From an uncultured Bacteroidota bacterium (GTDB lineage Bacteria > Bacteroidota > Bacteroidia > Flavobacteriales > Flavobacteriaceae): a DNA stretch of 64,000 nucleotides. The position numbers were made by a program, and so were the translations under genes. Position 1 is the stretch's first letter. The number at the start of each line of letters is the position of its first letter. The stretch covers positions 1-64,000 of the forward strand of contig CACHNE010000006.1 in assembly GCA_902581145.1 (NCBI GenBank), in the 5' to 3' direction. Below are positions 9,461 through 18,455 of this stretch, piece by piece. The notes under the pieces are model-generated. The model ran no database searches. It was given only the letters and a program-made list of their open reading frames with translations, and was not told the DNA's origin.

Positions 9461-9479
9461 ATATCATTTAGAATGATAT
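9461..9479. repeat. perfect inverted repeat, 8-bp arms
   Basis: ATATCATT and its exact complement AATGATAT flank a three-base loop in the gap between the wzy-like gene and the sulfotransferase gene. No T run follows on the minus strand, so it is not a classical terminator. It could be an RNA hairpin at the 3' end of wzy or a protein-binding site. Confidence 0.5.
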
Positions 9480-9486
9480 TATATAT

Positions 9487-9501
9487 GACATAAGTTATGT
9501 C
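9487..9501. repeat. perfect inverted repeat next to the wzy stop codon
   Basis: GACATAA and TTATGTC pair exactly around a single central G. The repeat touches the stop codon of the wzy-like gene at 9502. The odd centre makes it more like an operator half-site pair than a stable RNA stem. It lies eight bases from a second inverted repeat at 9461-9479. Confidence 0.45.
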
Positions 9502-10647
9502 TTAATTTTGTTCATAATTATTTAAAATGAACAGACATCCAAAAGAGAAAGGGATCATAGGGTTACTTAAAGAACCTTCAAAGAATGATATTATTAGTAT
9601 ACAAAAAAATATTTTTTTACTATTATTGTGAATAGCTCTATTATAAACTCGTGATAAAATGATTATTAACCATATCATACCGACTATTCCGAAGTAATAA
9701 ATTAATGAAATCAGGCCGCCAGAAATTGTTCCGTTTGAGTTAGGGTGATATTTTAGATATTTATAGCCGAAAAAATCAAATTCTGTTTTTTTTAAAGAAA
9801 TGTCAAATCCATTGCCTAAAAGAAATGTTTCAAATAACCCAGATTTCACAGCTAACGGGGCATTAAGAACTCGTGTTGAAAAAGCACCATACTCAGAAAG
9901 GGATTCGTATCCGGAGGTTTGATATGAGCTAATTACCTGTGATGCTCTTATACCTTGAAATCTTTCCAAAACTGAAATTGTGATAATAAATATTGTTATT
10001 GACGTAAAAATACTTCTCAGATTAAATGAAGTAATATTTAATATTATTATGATTAAAATAAAATATATATAGATGGTAAATGAACCACTTAAAAAAATCA
10101 TAAAGGTTATGAGCAGAATATAAAAATAATCTTGAGGGACCAATTTATTTTCTTTCGATACCATTAAATAAATTAAAAGCAAAAACAGATTTGTTCTTCC
10201 AAACCATACGGGTTCTGGTGAAAAAGATGTAAAACTCAATCCTTCATAAAATCTCACTTCACCAATAAAAAAATTAATAATTTCAGGTGAAAAATATTGT
10301 ATAATAACCCCAAAAAACCAAAATAAAATGATAAATCTTAAAAAAGACTTGGTGATTAGAGGGTAGTTTATTGTAGCAATAAATACTGCAGGATATATTA
10401 ATGTATATGTGAAAATTCTAATTGCAGAACTGCTATTTCCATTTTTTAAAAATAAAAACGTTAAGTAAATTAAGAAAATTAAAAAAAAGGAAAAACTTTT
10501 TGGGATTTGAATAGTTTTATTTGTTAGAATTAAAAATGTTATTAAAAAAATTGAAATAAAAAAGGCCGTGGGTTGGGTATCTAGAGAATTCAATCCAAAA
10601 CTGAAGTACAATAAAAAAGAACATGATAAGTAAAGAAGGTATTTCAT
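9502..10647 (-). CDS. O-antigen polymerase-like membrane protein (Wzy candidate)
   Basis: A 381-residue very hydrophobic protein with about ten predicted membrane segments and one large soluble loop (about residues 215-310). The loop carries YESLSEYGAFSTRV and LGNGFDISL, a layout typical of O-antigen ligase/polymerase (Wzy) proteins. Sequence conservation in this class is low, so the call rests on topology, size and position directly after the Wzx-like gene, which it overlaps by 4 bases. It would polymerise repeat units in the periplasm. An O-antigen ligase is the main alternative. The gap behind it contains two inverted repeats. Confidence 0.7.
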   Translation of the reverse strand: MKYLLYLSCSFLLYFSFGLNSLDTQPTAFFISIFLITFLILTNKTIQIPKSFSFFLIFLIYLTFLFLKNGNSSSAIRIFTYTLIYPAVFIATINYPLITKSFLRFIILFWFFGVIIQYFSPEIINFFIGEVRFYEGLSFTSFSPEPVWFGRTNLFLLLIYLMVSKENKLVPQDYFYILLITFMIFLSGSFTIYIYFILIIIILNITSFNLRSIFTSITIFIITISVLERFQGIRASQVISSYQTSGYESLSEYGAFSTRVLNAPLAVKSGLFETFLLGNGFDISLKKTEFDFFGYKYLKYHPNSNGTISGGLISLIYYFGIVGMIWLIIILSRVYNRAIHNNSKKIFFCILIISFFEGSLSNPMIPFSFGCLFILNNYEQN

Positions 10648-11846
10648 TTTAGATCAAAGTTTGACTTAATATCATTATTTTTAAATATTAGTACCCATAA
10701 TAAAAAAAGGCCTATAAATATTGTATAATAATCAAAATTACTGATCCCAATAAGGTGATATGGGGAAAAATAAATAAAACAGATAATTATAAAAATAAAA
10801 AACATTCTTTTCAGTATTAAAAGTTCCTGATTTCTTGAAGAGTAAATGTATGCTTGGGCTGTGAGAAAAATAATTAAGGTTTTACTGATGATATTAAAGA
10901 ACAAAAATAAATAAACACCAGCAGAATCGATACTTAGAATTTCTAAAAAAAGTGTAATTATAAATGACAAAAACAAACTAATAAATATTAGGAAAATTGA
11001 TATATATATGAATTTAAATAAACTTAGTCCTATAATTTTTATTTTTGATTTAGAGTCAAAAAGTAATGGAGTTGAATACATCAATATTGACTCTAGACCT
11101 ATAGCAATTCCTTCTGAAATTGTATTTGATAATTGAAACTTTCCGACTAATAAATCTGGGTACGTCTTTATAAAAAACCTATCTATACCAGCATATGCGG
11201 TAATATTAAAATTTATGAATAAAAGCATAAATGAGTCCTTATTCAATAATGATTTTTTAAAAAAAATAGAACCAATTAAGGCTTTTGAAGTAAAACTATT
11301 TCGGCATGAAAATAAAAAATGAAGAAAACTTAAAGCTGAAGCAAAACAGTAAATTATCAAATAGCTGTTGATGTCACTCACAATAAATAGTGATAAAATC
11401 AAAAGAGTAAATGCAAAAATTACATTATTCCAACTAATTGAATCCAAATCATTTTTCAATCTTAAATCAGCGTTAAAAAAACTTCGTATAATATTAAAAA
11501 ATCCGATTAAAGCTGTTAGAAAAACAAATTCATTAAGTAAAAAAAAACTAATTGGAAAAATCAGTAATGAAAGAAAAAATATTTTAATTATTGTTTCTGT
11601 AAAAAAATATTTTTGATTGATTTTAATATTTATTTTAGCCGAGCGCTTAAAATAATCCTCTTTTAATCCAAAAGATAGATATATAGTAAATGACAGTAGC
11701 AAGAAAACCTCAAGAAGTCTGGAATATTCCTCCAAACCTATTTTTTTTATTATAATTAGGTTAACAATAGCTACAATTAATGTCCTCAGATATCTTGAAA
11801 ATATGAAATAAAATTTACCACTATTTATAAAATTTATAATTCTCAT
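10644..11846 (-). CDS. oligosaccharide flippase-like membrane protein (Wzx candidate)
   Basis: A 400-residue integral membrane protein with about twelve hydrophobic segments, few motifs and a short N-terminal FSRYLRTLIVAIVNL helix. This is the usual look of Wzx/MATE-like polysaccharide transporters. It would flip the lipid-linked repeat unit across the inner membrane. It precedes the Wzy candidate with a 4-base overlap. Its ATG overlaps the TAA of a 60-residue open frame (TAATG), so its translation may be coupled to that remnant. The call is based on topology and context rather than a signature. Confidence 0.7.
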   Translation of the reverse strand: MRIINFINSGKFYFIFSRYLRTLIVAIVNLIIIKKIGLEEYSRLLEVFLLLSFTIYLSFGLKEDYFKRSAKINIKINQKYFFTETIIKIFFLSLLIFPISFFLLNEFVFLTALIGFFNIIRSFFNADLRLKNDLDSISWNNVIFAFTLLILSLFIVSDINSYLIIYCFASALSFLHFLFSCRNSFTSKALIGSIFFKKSLLNKDSFMLLFINFNITAYAGIDRFFIKTYPDLLVGKFQLSNTISEGIAIGLESILMYSTPLLFDSKSKIKIIGLSLFKFIYISIFLIFISLFLSFIITLFLEILSIDSAGVYLFLFFNIISKTLIIFLTAQAYIYSSRNQELLILKRMFFIFIIICFIYFSPYHLIGISNFDYYTIFIGLFLLWVLIFKNNDIKSNFDLK

Positions 11847-12028
11847 TATATTATGTAACCTGCACCAACTGTATTATTATTATGCGAATCAATGATAATA
11901 AAACTACCTGTATTTTTATTTTTTTTACGTTCGATCAGTTCTTGTAATATTGTCATACCAACAATACCTGACCCTACAATTACATAATCATAATTAGCTT
12001 TAATTTCTTGAAATTTAATCCTCATCAA
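11846..12028 (-). pseudogene. truncated FAD/NAD-binding oxidoreductase, N-terminal 60 residues
   Basis: A 60-residue open frame that is only the first beta-alpha-beta unit of an FAD-dependent oxidoreductase. YDYVIVGSGIVG (residues 14-25) is the dinucleotide-binding motif, and FIIID followed by VGAG mark the end of the fold's second strand. L-2-hydroxyglutarate oxidase-like and related enzymes begin this way but are about 400 residues long, and nothing of the remainder is seen downstream. It starts three bases after wecC and ends in TAATG with the wzx-like start. It may be a deletion remnant kept because it links translation of wecC and wzx. No enzymatic role is likely for it alone. Confidence 0.6.
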
Positions 12029-12031
12029 ATA

Positions 12032-13237
12032 TTAATTTAGATTACAAAAGTCTAGAATTACTTTATTAGGATCAAAATTGATTTTTTTAAATTCTTTATG
12101 AGCAACTAAAAAAACAATTATATCAGCTTTTTCTATAGCTTCTTTGTAGTCGGTTAATTTATAAATGGAATGAGACTTAATATTAGGCTCAACAATAAAA
12201 TAGTCATTATTATTAGAATTTTGTATAACCTTTTGAATAATAAATTTTGCAGGCGACTCTCTTAAATCGTCAATATTAGGCTTAAAAGCTAATCCCATTA
12301 GGGCTGTTTTTGGTTTTCTGCCATATTTTAATTCAAATTGAAGTTTCTCATTTTGAATTTTCTCAGCACACCAAAAAGGTTTGTAATTATTTACTTCTCT
12401 TGCAGCACCTATAATTTTTGATTCCATTGGATAGTCTGAAACTATAAAGTATGGGTCAACAGCTATACAATGACCTCCCACTCCACAACCTGGCTGAAGT
12501 ATATTCACTCGTGGATGCTTATTCGCAAGATTTATTAGTTCCCAAACATTAATATCTGCCTTATCACAAATTAATGAAAGTTCATTTGCAAAAGCTATTT
12601 GAACATCCCTTGATGAGTTTTCTACTAATTTACACATCTCAGCAGTGCGAGCATTTGTTCCGTATAATTCTCCTTTAACATATTTAGAGTAGAAAGCAAT
12701 TGCTTTCTGCGTAGACACTTCGTTCGCACCACCTATCACACGATCATTATAAACTAGCTCATGCATTACATTTCCAGGTAAAACTCTTTCAGGACAATAT
12801 GCTATATAAATTTTTCCCTCTAAATCAGGTCTTTCATTGTAAATTAATTTTTGCATTTTTTCAGTTGTACCAATAGGAGAAGTTGATTCAATAATATATA
12901 AATCCCCTTTCTTCATTAGTGGTATAATTCCTTTAGTTGCAGATTCAACAAATGATATATCTGGCTCATGATTCCCTTTGAAAGGTGTAGGTACAACAAT
13001 CAAATATGTATTTGCAGATTTGGCTTTAGTTGATGCTTTGAGATTTCCTTGTTTAACGGCAGATGATACAATATGTTCAAGATCAGCTTCAACAATATGA
13101 ATTTCACCTTTGTTAATGGTATCAACAACATTTTGGTTTATATCAACCCCTAAGACTTTAGTTCCACATGATGCTATTAGTGCCGAAGTTGGCAACCCAA
13201 TATAACCTAATCCTATTGTTACTACTTCTGGTTTCAT
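12032..13237 (-). CDS. wecC: UDP-N-acetyl-D-mannosamine dehydrogenase
   Basis: A 401-residue UDP-sugar 6-dehydrogenase that oxidises UDP-ManNAc to UDP-ManNAcA with two NAD+. The N-terminal Rossmann motif is GLGYIGLPTS (residues 9-18). The central helix carries ENSSRDVQIAFANE, and the catalytic Cys is in GCGVGGHCIAVDPYF near residue 251. The GGHC form and the residues around it favour the WecC subgroup over UDP-glucose dehydrogenase. It overlaps wecB by 4 bases; together they convert UDP-GlcNAc to UDP-ManNAcA for the repeat unit. A second, different UDP-sugar dehydrogenase lies at 20799-22193. Confidence 0.92.
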   Translation of the reverse strand: MKPEVVTIGLGYIGLPTSALIASCGTKVLGVDINQNVVDTINKGEIHIVEADLEHIVSSAVKQGNLKASTKAKSANTYLIVVPTPFKGNHEPDISFVESATKGIIPLMKKGDLYIIESTSPIGTTEKMQKLIYNERPDLEGKIYIAYCPERVLPGNVMHELVYNDRVIGGANEVSTQKAIAFYSKYVKGELYGTNARTAEMCKLVENSSRDVQIAFANELSLICDKADINVWELINLANKHPRVNILQPGCGVGGHCIAVDPYFIVSDYPMESKIIGAAREVNNYKPFWCAEKIQNEKLQFELKYGRKPKTALMGLAFKPNIDDLRESPAKFIIQKVIQNSNNNDYFIVEPNIKSHSIYKLTDYKEAIEKADIIVFLVAHKEFKKINFDPNKVILDFCNLN

Positions 13238-14355
13238 TCTTTTATATTTTTTATGAAGTTTACAATTTTTTTTGATGCTTTTCCATCCCCGTAAGGATTA
13301 TGTAATTTTGACATTTTTTCAAAGTTTTCGTTGTTGTTCAATAAGTCCAATGCTTTAGAAACTATCAACTCTTCATCAGTACCTACTAACAATACTGTTC
13401 CTACCTCTACTGCTTCAGGTCTTTCAGTTGTGTCTCTCATAACAAGGACAGGTTTTCCTAAACTTGGAGCTTCCTCTTGAACACCTCCACTATCAGTGAT
13501 AATAATTTTAGATCTGTTCATTAGCCATATAAAATCTTGGTATGCTAAAGGTTTAATTAATATTATATTTTTAGAATGAGATAAAATTCTATTGACTGGT
13601 TCTTGTACTTTTGGGTTTAAATGAACCGGATAAATAATCAAACGACTTGAATCATCTTCAGCAATTTTTTTAAGTGCTAAACAAATTCTTTCAAAACCAT
13701 CACCATGGTTTTCTCTTCTGTGCCCAGTAACCAAAATAACTTCCTTATTACCAATTACAGATTTAAGATCTGAAACTCTTTTGCTAGGTCTTTTCTCAAC
13801 TTTTTTAATTGATTGCAATAATGCATCAATTACTGTGTTCCCAGTTATTAATATTGATTCTTCTTTAATATTTTCTTTAAGGAGATTATTTTTTGATTTT
13901 TGGGTCGGTGCAAAATGGAAGTCAGATATTCTTGACGTAACCTGACGATTTATCTCCTCTGGAAAGGGTGATAACTTGTTATATGTTCTCAACCCAGCTT
14001 CAATATGACAAACTTTTGATCCTGAATAAAAACTGGCAATTGATGCAGCCATTGTTGTAGTTGTATCTCCATGAACAAAAACATAGTCAGGATTAAATTC
14101 TTCTAATACAAATTTCAAAGATTCAATTATGCTTGAAGTAACTGAATATAAAGTTTGATTAGGCTTCATTAAATTTAAATCATAATCAGGATTTATATCA
14201 AAAAAACTTAAAACTTGGTCCAACATTTCTCTATGTTGAGCAGTAACACATACTTTTGTTTGAAAAAATTTATTATTATTCTTAAACTCTTTAACAAGTG
14301 GAGCCATTTTTATTGCCTCAGGTCTTGTTCCAAAAATTAAAAGTATTTTCTTCAT
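13234..14355 (-). CDS. wecB: UDP-N-acetylglucosamine 2-epimerase (non-hydrolysing)
   Basis: A 373-residue enzyme that interconverts UDP-GlcNAc and UDP-ManNAc in the cytoplasm. It has the family signatures GTRPEAIKMAPL (residues 9-20), VHGDTTTTMAAS near 94, CHIEAGLRTY near 115, TGHRREN near 212 and DSGGVQEEAPSLGKPVLV near 285. Length and all active-site segments are standard for the GT-B-like 2-epimerase family. It sits between cysQ (12-base gap) and wecC (4-base overlap), so its product is probably oxidised at once by WecC. Confidence 0.95.
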   Translation of the reverse strand: MKKILLIFGTRPEAIKMAPLVKEFKNNNKFFQTKVCVTAQHREMLDQVLSFFDINPDYDLNLMKPNQTLYSVTSSIIESLKFVLEEFNPDYVFVHGDTTTTMAASIASFYSGSKVCHIEAGLRTYNKLSPFPEEINRQVTSRISDFHFAPTQKSKNNLLKENIKEESILITGNTVIDALLQSIKKVEKRPSKRVSDLKSVIGNKEVILVTGHRRENHGDGFERICLALKKIAEDDSSRLIIYPVHLNPKVQEPVNRILSHSKNIILIKPLAYQDFIWLMNRSKIIITDSGGVQEEAPSLGKPVLVMRDTTERPEAVEVGTVLLVGTDEELIVSKALDLLNNNENFEKMSKLHNPYGDGKASKKIVNFIKNIKE

Positions 14356-14367
14356 TTATATTTATTT

Positions 14368-15156
14368 CTATTTATTGACTATAAACCAATTATTTTTTAA
14401 TTCTTCTCTGTTATAAAGCATCTCTTTTTTTGTTTCATAGTCAATTAATTTATATCCTGCACCATTACATATTGCATGGCCAGCAGCAGTATCCCACTCC
14501 ATTGTAGGAGCAAATCTTGGATATGAATCAGCTTTTCCTTCTGCAACCAAACAAATCTTTAGAGAGCTTCCTTTTGAAACTATTGAAATATTTTTGTGCT
14601 TTTTCTTCAACATATTGATGTATTTATCCGTCTCTTTAGACATATGACTTCTGCTAGCAACAACAGTATATTTTCGATCAGCAACTGTTACAGGTAATTT
14701 AATTGAATTTTTAATCAAATTATTAATATTATATGAACTATAATTTAAATTTTCACATTTGAATGAACCAAATTCAATAGTTGAAAAGTATATACATTTT
14801 AAAACAGGAGCAACAATAACACCTAAAATTGGTTTGCTTTCTTTAACCAGAGCTATATTAACGGAGAACTCACCATTTTTTTTTATAAATTCTTTTGTTC
14901 CGTCAATTGGATCTATAATCCAAAGTAAATCCCAATTCTTTCTAATTTTATAAGGTGTTTGAATTTCCTCTTCAGAAAGAATTGGTATGTTTGTTTTTTT
15001 TAAATAATTCTTAATAATTTTATTTGAAACAATATCTGCCTCTGTTAAAGGGGAGTTATCATCTTTTGTAAATACTTGAAAATCTTTATGATATATTTCA
15101 AGTATTTTTTTTGACGCCTCAATCGCAGCTTTAATAGCAATCTTTAAATTTTCCAT
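14368..15156 (-). CDS. cysQ: 3'(2'),5'-bisphosphate nucleotidase CysQ
   Basis: A 262-residue magnesium-dependent phosphatase that hydrolyses PAP, the by-product of PAPS-using reactions, to AMP and phosphate. Metal-binding motifs are clear: SEEE near residue 61, DPIDGT at 82-87 and EWDTAAGHAI near 220. The protein matches the family over its full length. Its place inside the polysaccharide operon, with a sulfotransferase in the same operon and the APS kinase gene cysC nearby, suggests it clears PAP made during sulfation of the glycan. It starts directly at the stop of the DUF2061 gene with no gap, and wecB follows 12 bases later. Confidence 0.93.
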   Translation of the reverse strand: MENLKIAIKAAIEASKKILEIYHKDFQVFTKDDNSPLTEADIVSNKIIKNYLKKTNIPILSEEEIQTPYKIRKNWDLLWIIDPIDGTKEFIKKNGEFSVNIALVKESKPILGVIVAPVLKCIYFSTIEFGSFKCENLNYSSYNINNLIKNSIKLPVTVADRKYTVVASRSHMSKETDKYINMLKKKHKNISIVSKGSSLKICLVAEGKADSYPRFAPTMEWDTAAGHAICNGAGYKLIDYETKKEMLYNREELKNNWFIVNK

Positions 15157-15594
15157 TTAACCAAAATATTTTTTTACGAATTTTCGATTTTTATCTAAAC
15201 CATAATTAATTCTATACCAAATTTTTTCATGTAAATAATACACTAACATTTTTGTTATTGTTTCAATCATACCAATTTGAAGGCCCGAGGAAAAATCTCC
15301 AATAATAATTAATGAAATTAATATTGTATCAGTTGTGCCAATAAATCGCCATGTAAATGTTTTTAATAAATGTCTTACCCTGTGGTTAGAGAAATTTGAT
15401 TTAAACCATAATCTTTCATGCAAATAATATAAAATCATCTTGCTAAAAATTTCAACTATCCCTATTTGCATACCAAACTTCATACTCCCAGAGATAAAGT
15501 AAGCTATTATAATTGTGTCAGTAGTGGCAAAAAATCTCCAACTTAATGTTTTAGCTAAGTGTCTTCTTGAAAATTTATATTTAAATAATTTCAT
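15157..15594 (-). CDS. membrane protein with two tandem DUF2061 domains
   Basis: A 145-residue small membrane protein built from an internal duplication. Copy one (about residues 10-65) and copy two (about 73-130) share the pattern R-H-L-x-K-T-x-x-W-R-F-x-x-T-T-D-T-I, a hydrophobic segment, then QIG, an E/K pair and YYLHE(R/K)(L/I)W. This is the DUF2061 family, whose function is unknown. Single and double forms occur near sulfate-assimilation genes in many bacteria. Here it abuts cysQ without a gap and overlaps the upstream epimerase by 14 bases. A link to PAPS/PAP or sulfate handling at the inner membrane is inference only. Confidence 0.85.
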   Translation of the reverse strand: MKLFKYKFSRRHLAKTLSWRFFATTDTIIIAYFISGSMKFGMQIGIVEIFSKMILYYLHERLWFKSNFSNHRVRHLLKTFTWRFIGTTDTILISLIIIGDFSSGLQIGMIETITKMLVYYLHEKIWYRINYGLDKNRKFVKKYFG

Positions 15595-16600
15595 AAAACT
15601 TTTTATACCAGTTAATAAATTTTTTAACGCCTTTTTTTATATCAGTATTAGGCAAATAACCATAATCATCATTAAGTTTTTTACAGCAAGCATACGTTTG
15701 ATACACGTCACCAGGTTGTTTGGGTTGAAAATTTTTATTTGCTTTGATGCTTAGTTCATCTTCTAATAAACTAATGAAATTTAAAAGCTTTATTTTTTTT
15801 CCACGTCCAATATTATACACTCGAGATTTATTCTTTTTTGTTAATTGGTTGTAGACAGTCTTCTTCAACCCCTCGATAATATCATCTATATATGTAAAAT
15901 CTCTATAAAGTTCACCGTTATTAAATACATTAATTGTTTCATTTTCTAAAATGGCTTTAGTAAACAGAAATAAAGCCATATCTGGTCTACCCCATGGGCC
16001 GTAAACAGTAAAAAAACGCAACCCTATTGTTTCAAATTTATATAAATGGCTATATGTATATGCAATTAACTCGTTAGAAAGTTTAGTTGCAGCATATAAA
16101 CTAATCGGTTTATTCAAAAAATTATCTTCCGAAAAAGGTATTGTTGTGGCATCACCATAAACACTAGAGCTACTAGCATAAATAAATTTCTTAATTCCAA
16201 ATTGTTTACACATTTCACAAATATTTACAAACCCAACTACGTTTGACTGAATGTATTGTCCTGGATTTATCAATGAATATCGTACACCAACTTGTGCAGC
16301 TAAATTACAAACAACATCCACCTTATTAGATTTAAATATGTACTCTAAAGTCTCTTTGTCTTCAATGCTAGTTCTGTAAAACTTTAACCAATTATTATAT
16401 TTATTAGAAATAACTTCTTTATTAAATTCACTTGAAAATGAAGAATTAATTCCAAGTTTCTTTAATCTGGCAAATTTTAATTTTTGATCATAATAATCAT
16501 TAATATTATCAATACCTATGATGTTATGACCATCTTTAATACATGACTTAGCTAAATGATATCCGATAAATCCCGCTACCCCCGTGATTAAAATATTCAT
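15581..16600 (-). CDS. NAD-dependent epimerase, UDP-glucuronate 4-epimerase-like
   Basis: A 339-residue extended SDR enzyme. The N-terminus MNILITGVAGFIGYHLA and the following DNINDYYDQKLK block are characteristic of UDP-glucuronate 4-epimerases that make UDP-galacturonate. The active-site segments are ASSSSVYG near residue 143 and YAATKLSNE (Tyr/Lys) near 168, and RFFTVYGPWGRPDMALF near 197 is also typical of this subgroup. The substrate can be supplied by the UDP-glucose dehydrogenase encoded upstream in the operon. It overlaps rfbB by 4 bases and the DUF2061 gene by 14. Confidence 0.88.
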   Translation of the reverse strand: MNILITGVAGFIGYHLAKSCIKDGHNIIGIDNINDYYDQKLKFARLKKLGINSSFSSEFNKEVISNKYNNWLKFYRTSIEDKETLEYIFKSNKVDVVCNLAAQVGVRYSLINPGQYIQSNVVGFVNICEMCKQFGIKKFIYASSSSVYGDATTIPFSEDNFLNKPISLYAATKLSNELIAYTYSHLYKFETIGLRFFTVYGPWGRPDMALFLFTKAILENETINVFNNGELYRDFTYIDDIIEGLKKTVYNQLTKKNKSRVYNIGRGKKIKLLNFISLLEDELSIKANKNFQPKQPGDVYQTYACCKKLNDDYGYLPNTDIKKGVKKFINWYKKFYEII

Positions 16601-17589
16601 TTCTTATTTATTTGTTGATTGATATAATTTTTTAATGAAATTTTAAATTCATTGGTAGGGAACCAGCCTAAATCTTTTTTAATTTTTTCAGTATTTAAAC
16701 TGTAACGAAAGTCGTGACCAAGTCTATCACTTACAAAATTTATCTTATATTCAATCAACATAATTTCAGAAATTAGACTTACTAGCTCTAAATTTGTTAA
16801 TTCATTGCCACTAGCGATATTATATTCTTCACCACTCTTTGCACAATTAAAAATTAAATCAATCGCAGAGCAATTATCTTCAACAAATATCCAGTCTCGA
16901 GAGTTAGAGCCATTTCCATATATCGGGATTTCGGAATTAGTTTTCAAGCAATTTAAAATTTTGGGAATAAGTTTTTCATCATTTTGATTAATTCCAAAAT
17001 TATTTGAAGAAATAGATACGGTGGTATTTAGACCATAAGTTTTATTGAAACTTCTAACCAGCATATCAGCAGATGCTTTGGATGCCGAGTAAGGAGAATT
17101 AGGTTTATATTTGTCTGCTTCTGTAAAACTTCCAACATCAATACTACCGTATACTTCATCTGTTGATATTTGATGAAATCTTGAATTCTTGAATTCTTCT
17201 TTATAGTCGTAATTTTTATCCATCCAAAAATTACAAGCAGCTTTCAAAAGTTCAAATACTCCCAATATATTTGTATTTACAAAAATATTGGGGTTTTCAA
17301 TTGAATTATCTACATGACTCTCCGCAGCAAAATTAATAACTCCGTCAATTTTATACTTTTTAAAAATTTCATGTAATAAGTTGCTGTCACAAATATTTCC
17401 TTTGATAAAATTGTACCTTCTATTTTCTTTAAATGCGTTTGTGTTGCTTTTATCACCAGCATAGGTCAAATCATCAAGATTGTATATCTTAACTTCATTA
17501 TATTTATTTAAAACATAATTGATAAAATTAGAACCAATGAAACCTGACCCCCCTGTGACTAAAAGATTATTACATCTAAATTTCAACAT
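16597..17589 (-). CDS. rfbB: dTDP-glucose 4,6-dehydratase
   Basis: A 330-residue extended SDR enzyme that converts dTDP-glucose to dTDP-4-keto-6-deoxyglucose, the second step of dTDP-L-rhamnose synthesis. Signatures are TGGSGFIGSNF (residues 12-22), DDLTYAGD near 38, FAAESHVDNSI near 85, the catalytic TDEVYG and YSASKASAD segments. All are diagnostic of RfbB/RmlB. It is the last of four adjacent rfb genes (order A, C, D, B in transcription) and overlaps rfbD by 7 bases. Confidence 0.93.
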   Translation of the reverse strand: MLKFRCNNLLVTGGSGFIGSNFINYVLNKYNEVKIYNLDDLTYAGDKSNTNAFKENRRYNFIKGNICDSNLLHEIFKKYKIDGVINFAAESHVDNSIENPNIFVNTNILGVFELLKAACNFWMDKNYDYKEEFKNSRFHQISTDEVYGSIDVGSFTEADKYKPNSPYSASKASADMLVRSFNKTYGLNTTVSISSNNFGINQNDEKLIPKILNCLKTNSEIPIYGNGSNSRDWIFVEDNCSAIDLIFNCAKSGEEYNIASGNELTNLELVSLISEIMLIEYKINFVSDRLGHDFRYSLNTEKIKKDLGWFPTNEFKISLKNYINQQINKK

Positions 17590-18455
17590 AAGTTCTTATT
17601 TTTTTTAAAAAAAGATTTTAAACTGGTTTTCCAATCAATCATATCTACAGCAAATTTAATTTTAGTTTTTGAAAGATCAAGTGCCGAAAATCTAGGTCTA
17701 ATTACATCTGATGATGATGAAAATATCGGTTCAATTACTTTTGATTCTCCAAAGAGACTCATAATTTCTTCTGCAAATTCAATTCTAGAGCAAATACCAG
17801 AATTGGAGAAATTATAAATTTCAGTTTTTGTGTTGTTTATATATGGTAAAATTTCCAAGATAAATGAAGCAACATTATCAGAATTAGTTGGTGAACCAAA
17901 TTCATCTAGAACAACATTTAATCTATCATTCTTTTTAATTTTATTTATAATCTTATAAACAAAATTATTCTTTTGTTTAGAGTACAACCATGAGGTTCTA
18001 ATTATTATTGAACTTTTGAGTTTTTTTTCTAAAATTCTTTTTTCACCTTCAAGTTTTGTAAATCCATAATAATTTAAAGGATTAGTTTGATCATTCTCTT
18101 TATACGGACTTTCCTTCTTCCCGTCAAAAACAAAGTCAGTTGAAATATGAATTAATTGAATATTTTCTTTAGAGCAGATTTTGGCGATATTTTCAACTGC
18201 TATATTATTAACAATATTAGCTGTTTGTTTCTCTTTTTCGGCTTGAGCAACATTTGTATATGCAGCACAATTGATTATAATATCAACCTTCATTTTTTTT
18301 ATTTCATTTTGTAAAAGTGAAAAATTAGAAATATCCAGCTGATTTTTATTTTTAAAAAAAAATATGTGAGAATTATATTGTAAACTTTCACTTTTTATCG
18401 CATTTCCTAATTGACCATCCGAGCCAGTTACTAAAATTCTTTTACTAGTCACCAC
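17583..18455 (-). CDS. rfbD: dTDP-4-dehydrorhamnose reductase
   Basis: A 290-residue SDR-type reductase that performs the last step to dTDP-L-rhamnose with NAD(P)H. The N-terminal VTGSDGQLGNAI motif, INCAAYTNVAQAE near residue 60, ISTDFVFDG near 104 and the YYGFTKLEGE active-site segment near 128 are all typical of RfbD. The usual DFVFDG differs slightly from the textbook DYVFDG form and is unlikely to matter. It overlaps both rfbC and rfbB by 7 bases. Confidence 0.92.
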   Translation of the reverse strand: MVTSKRILVTGSDGQLGNAIKSESLQYNSHIFFFKNKNQLDISNFSLLQNEIKKMKVDIIINCAAYTNVAQAEKEKQTANIVNNIAVENIAKICSKENIQLIHISTDFVFDGKKESPYKENDQTNPLNYYGFTKLEGEKRILEKKLKSSIIIRTSWLYSKQKNNFVYKIINKIKKNDRLNVVLDEFGSPTNSDNVASFILEILPYINNTKTEIYNFSNSGICSRIEFAEEIMSLFGESKVIEPIFSSSSDVIRPRFSALDLSKTKIKFAVDMIDWKTSLKSFFKKNKNLC

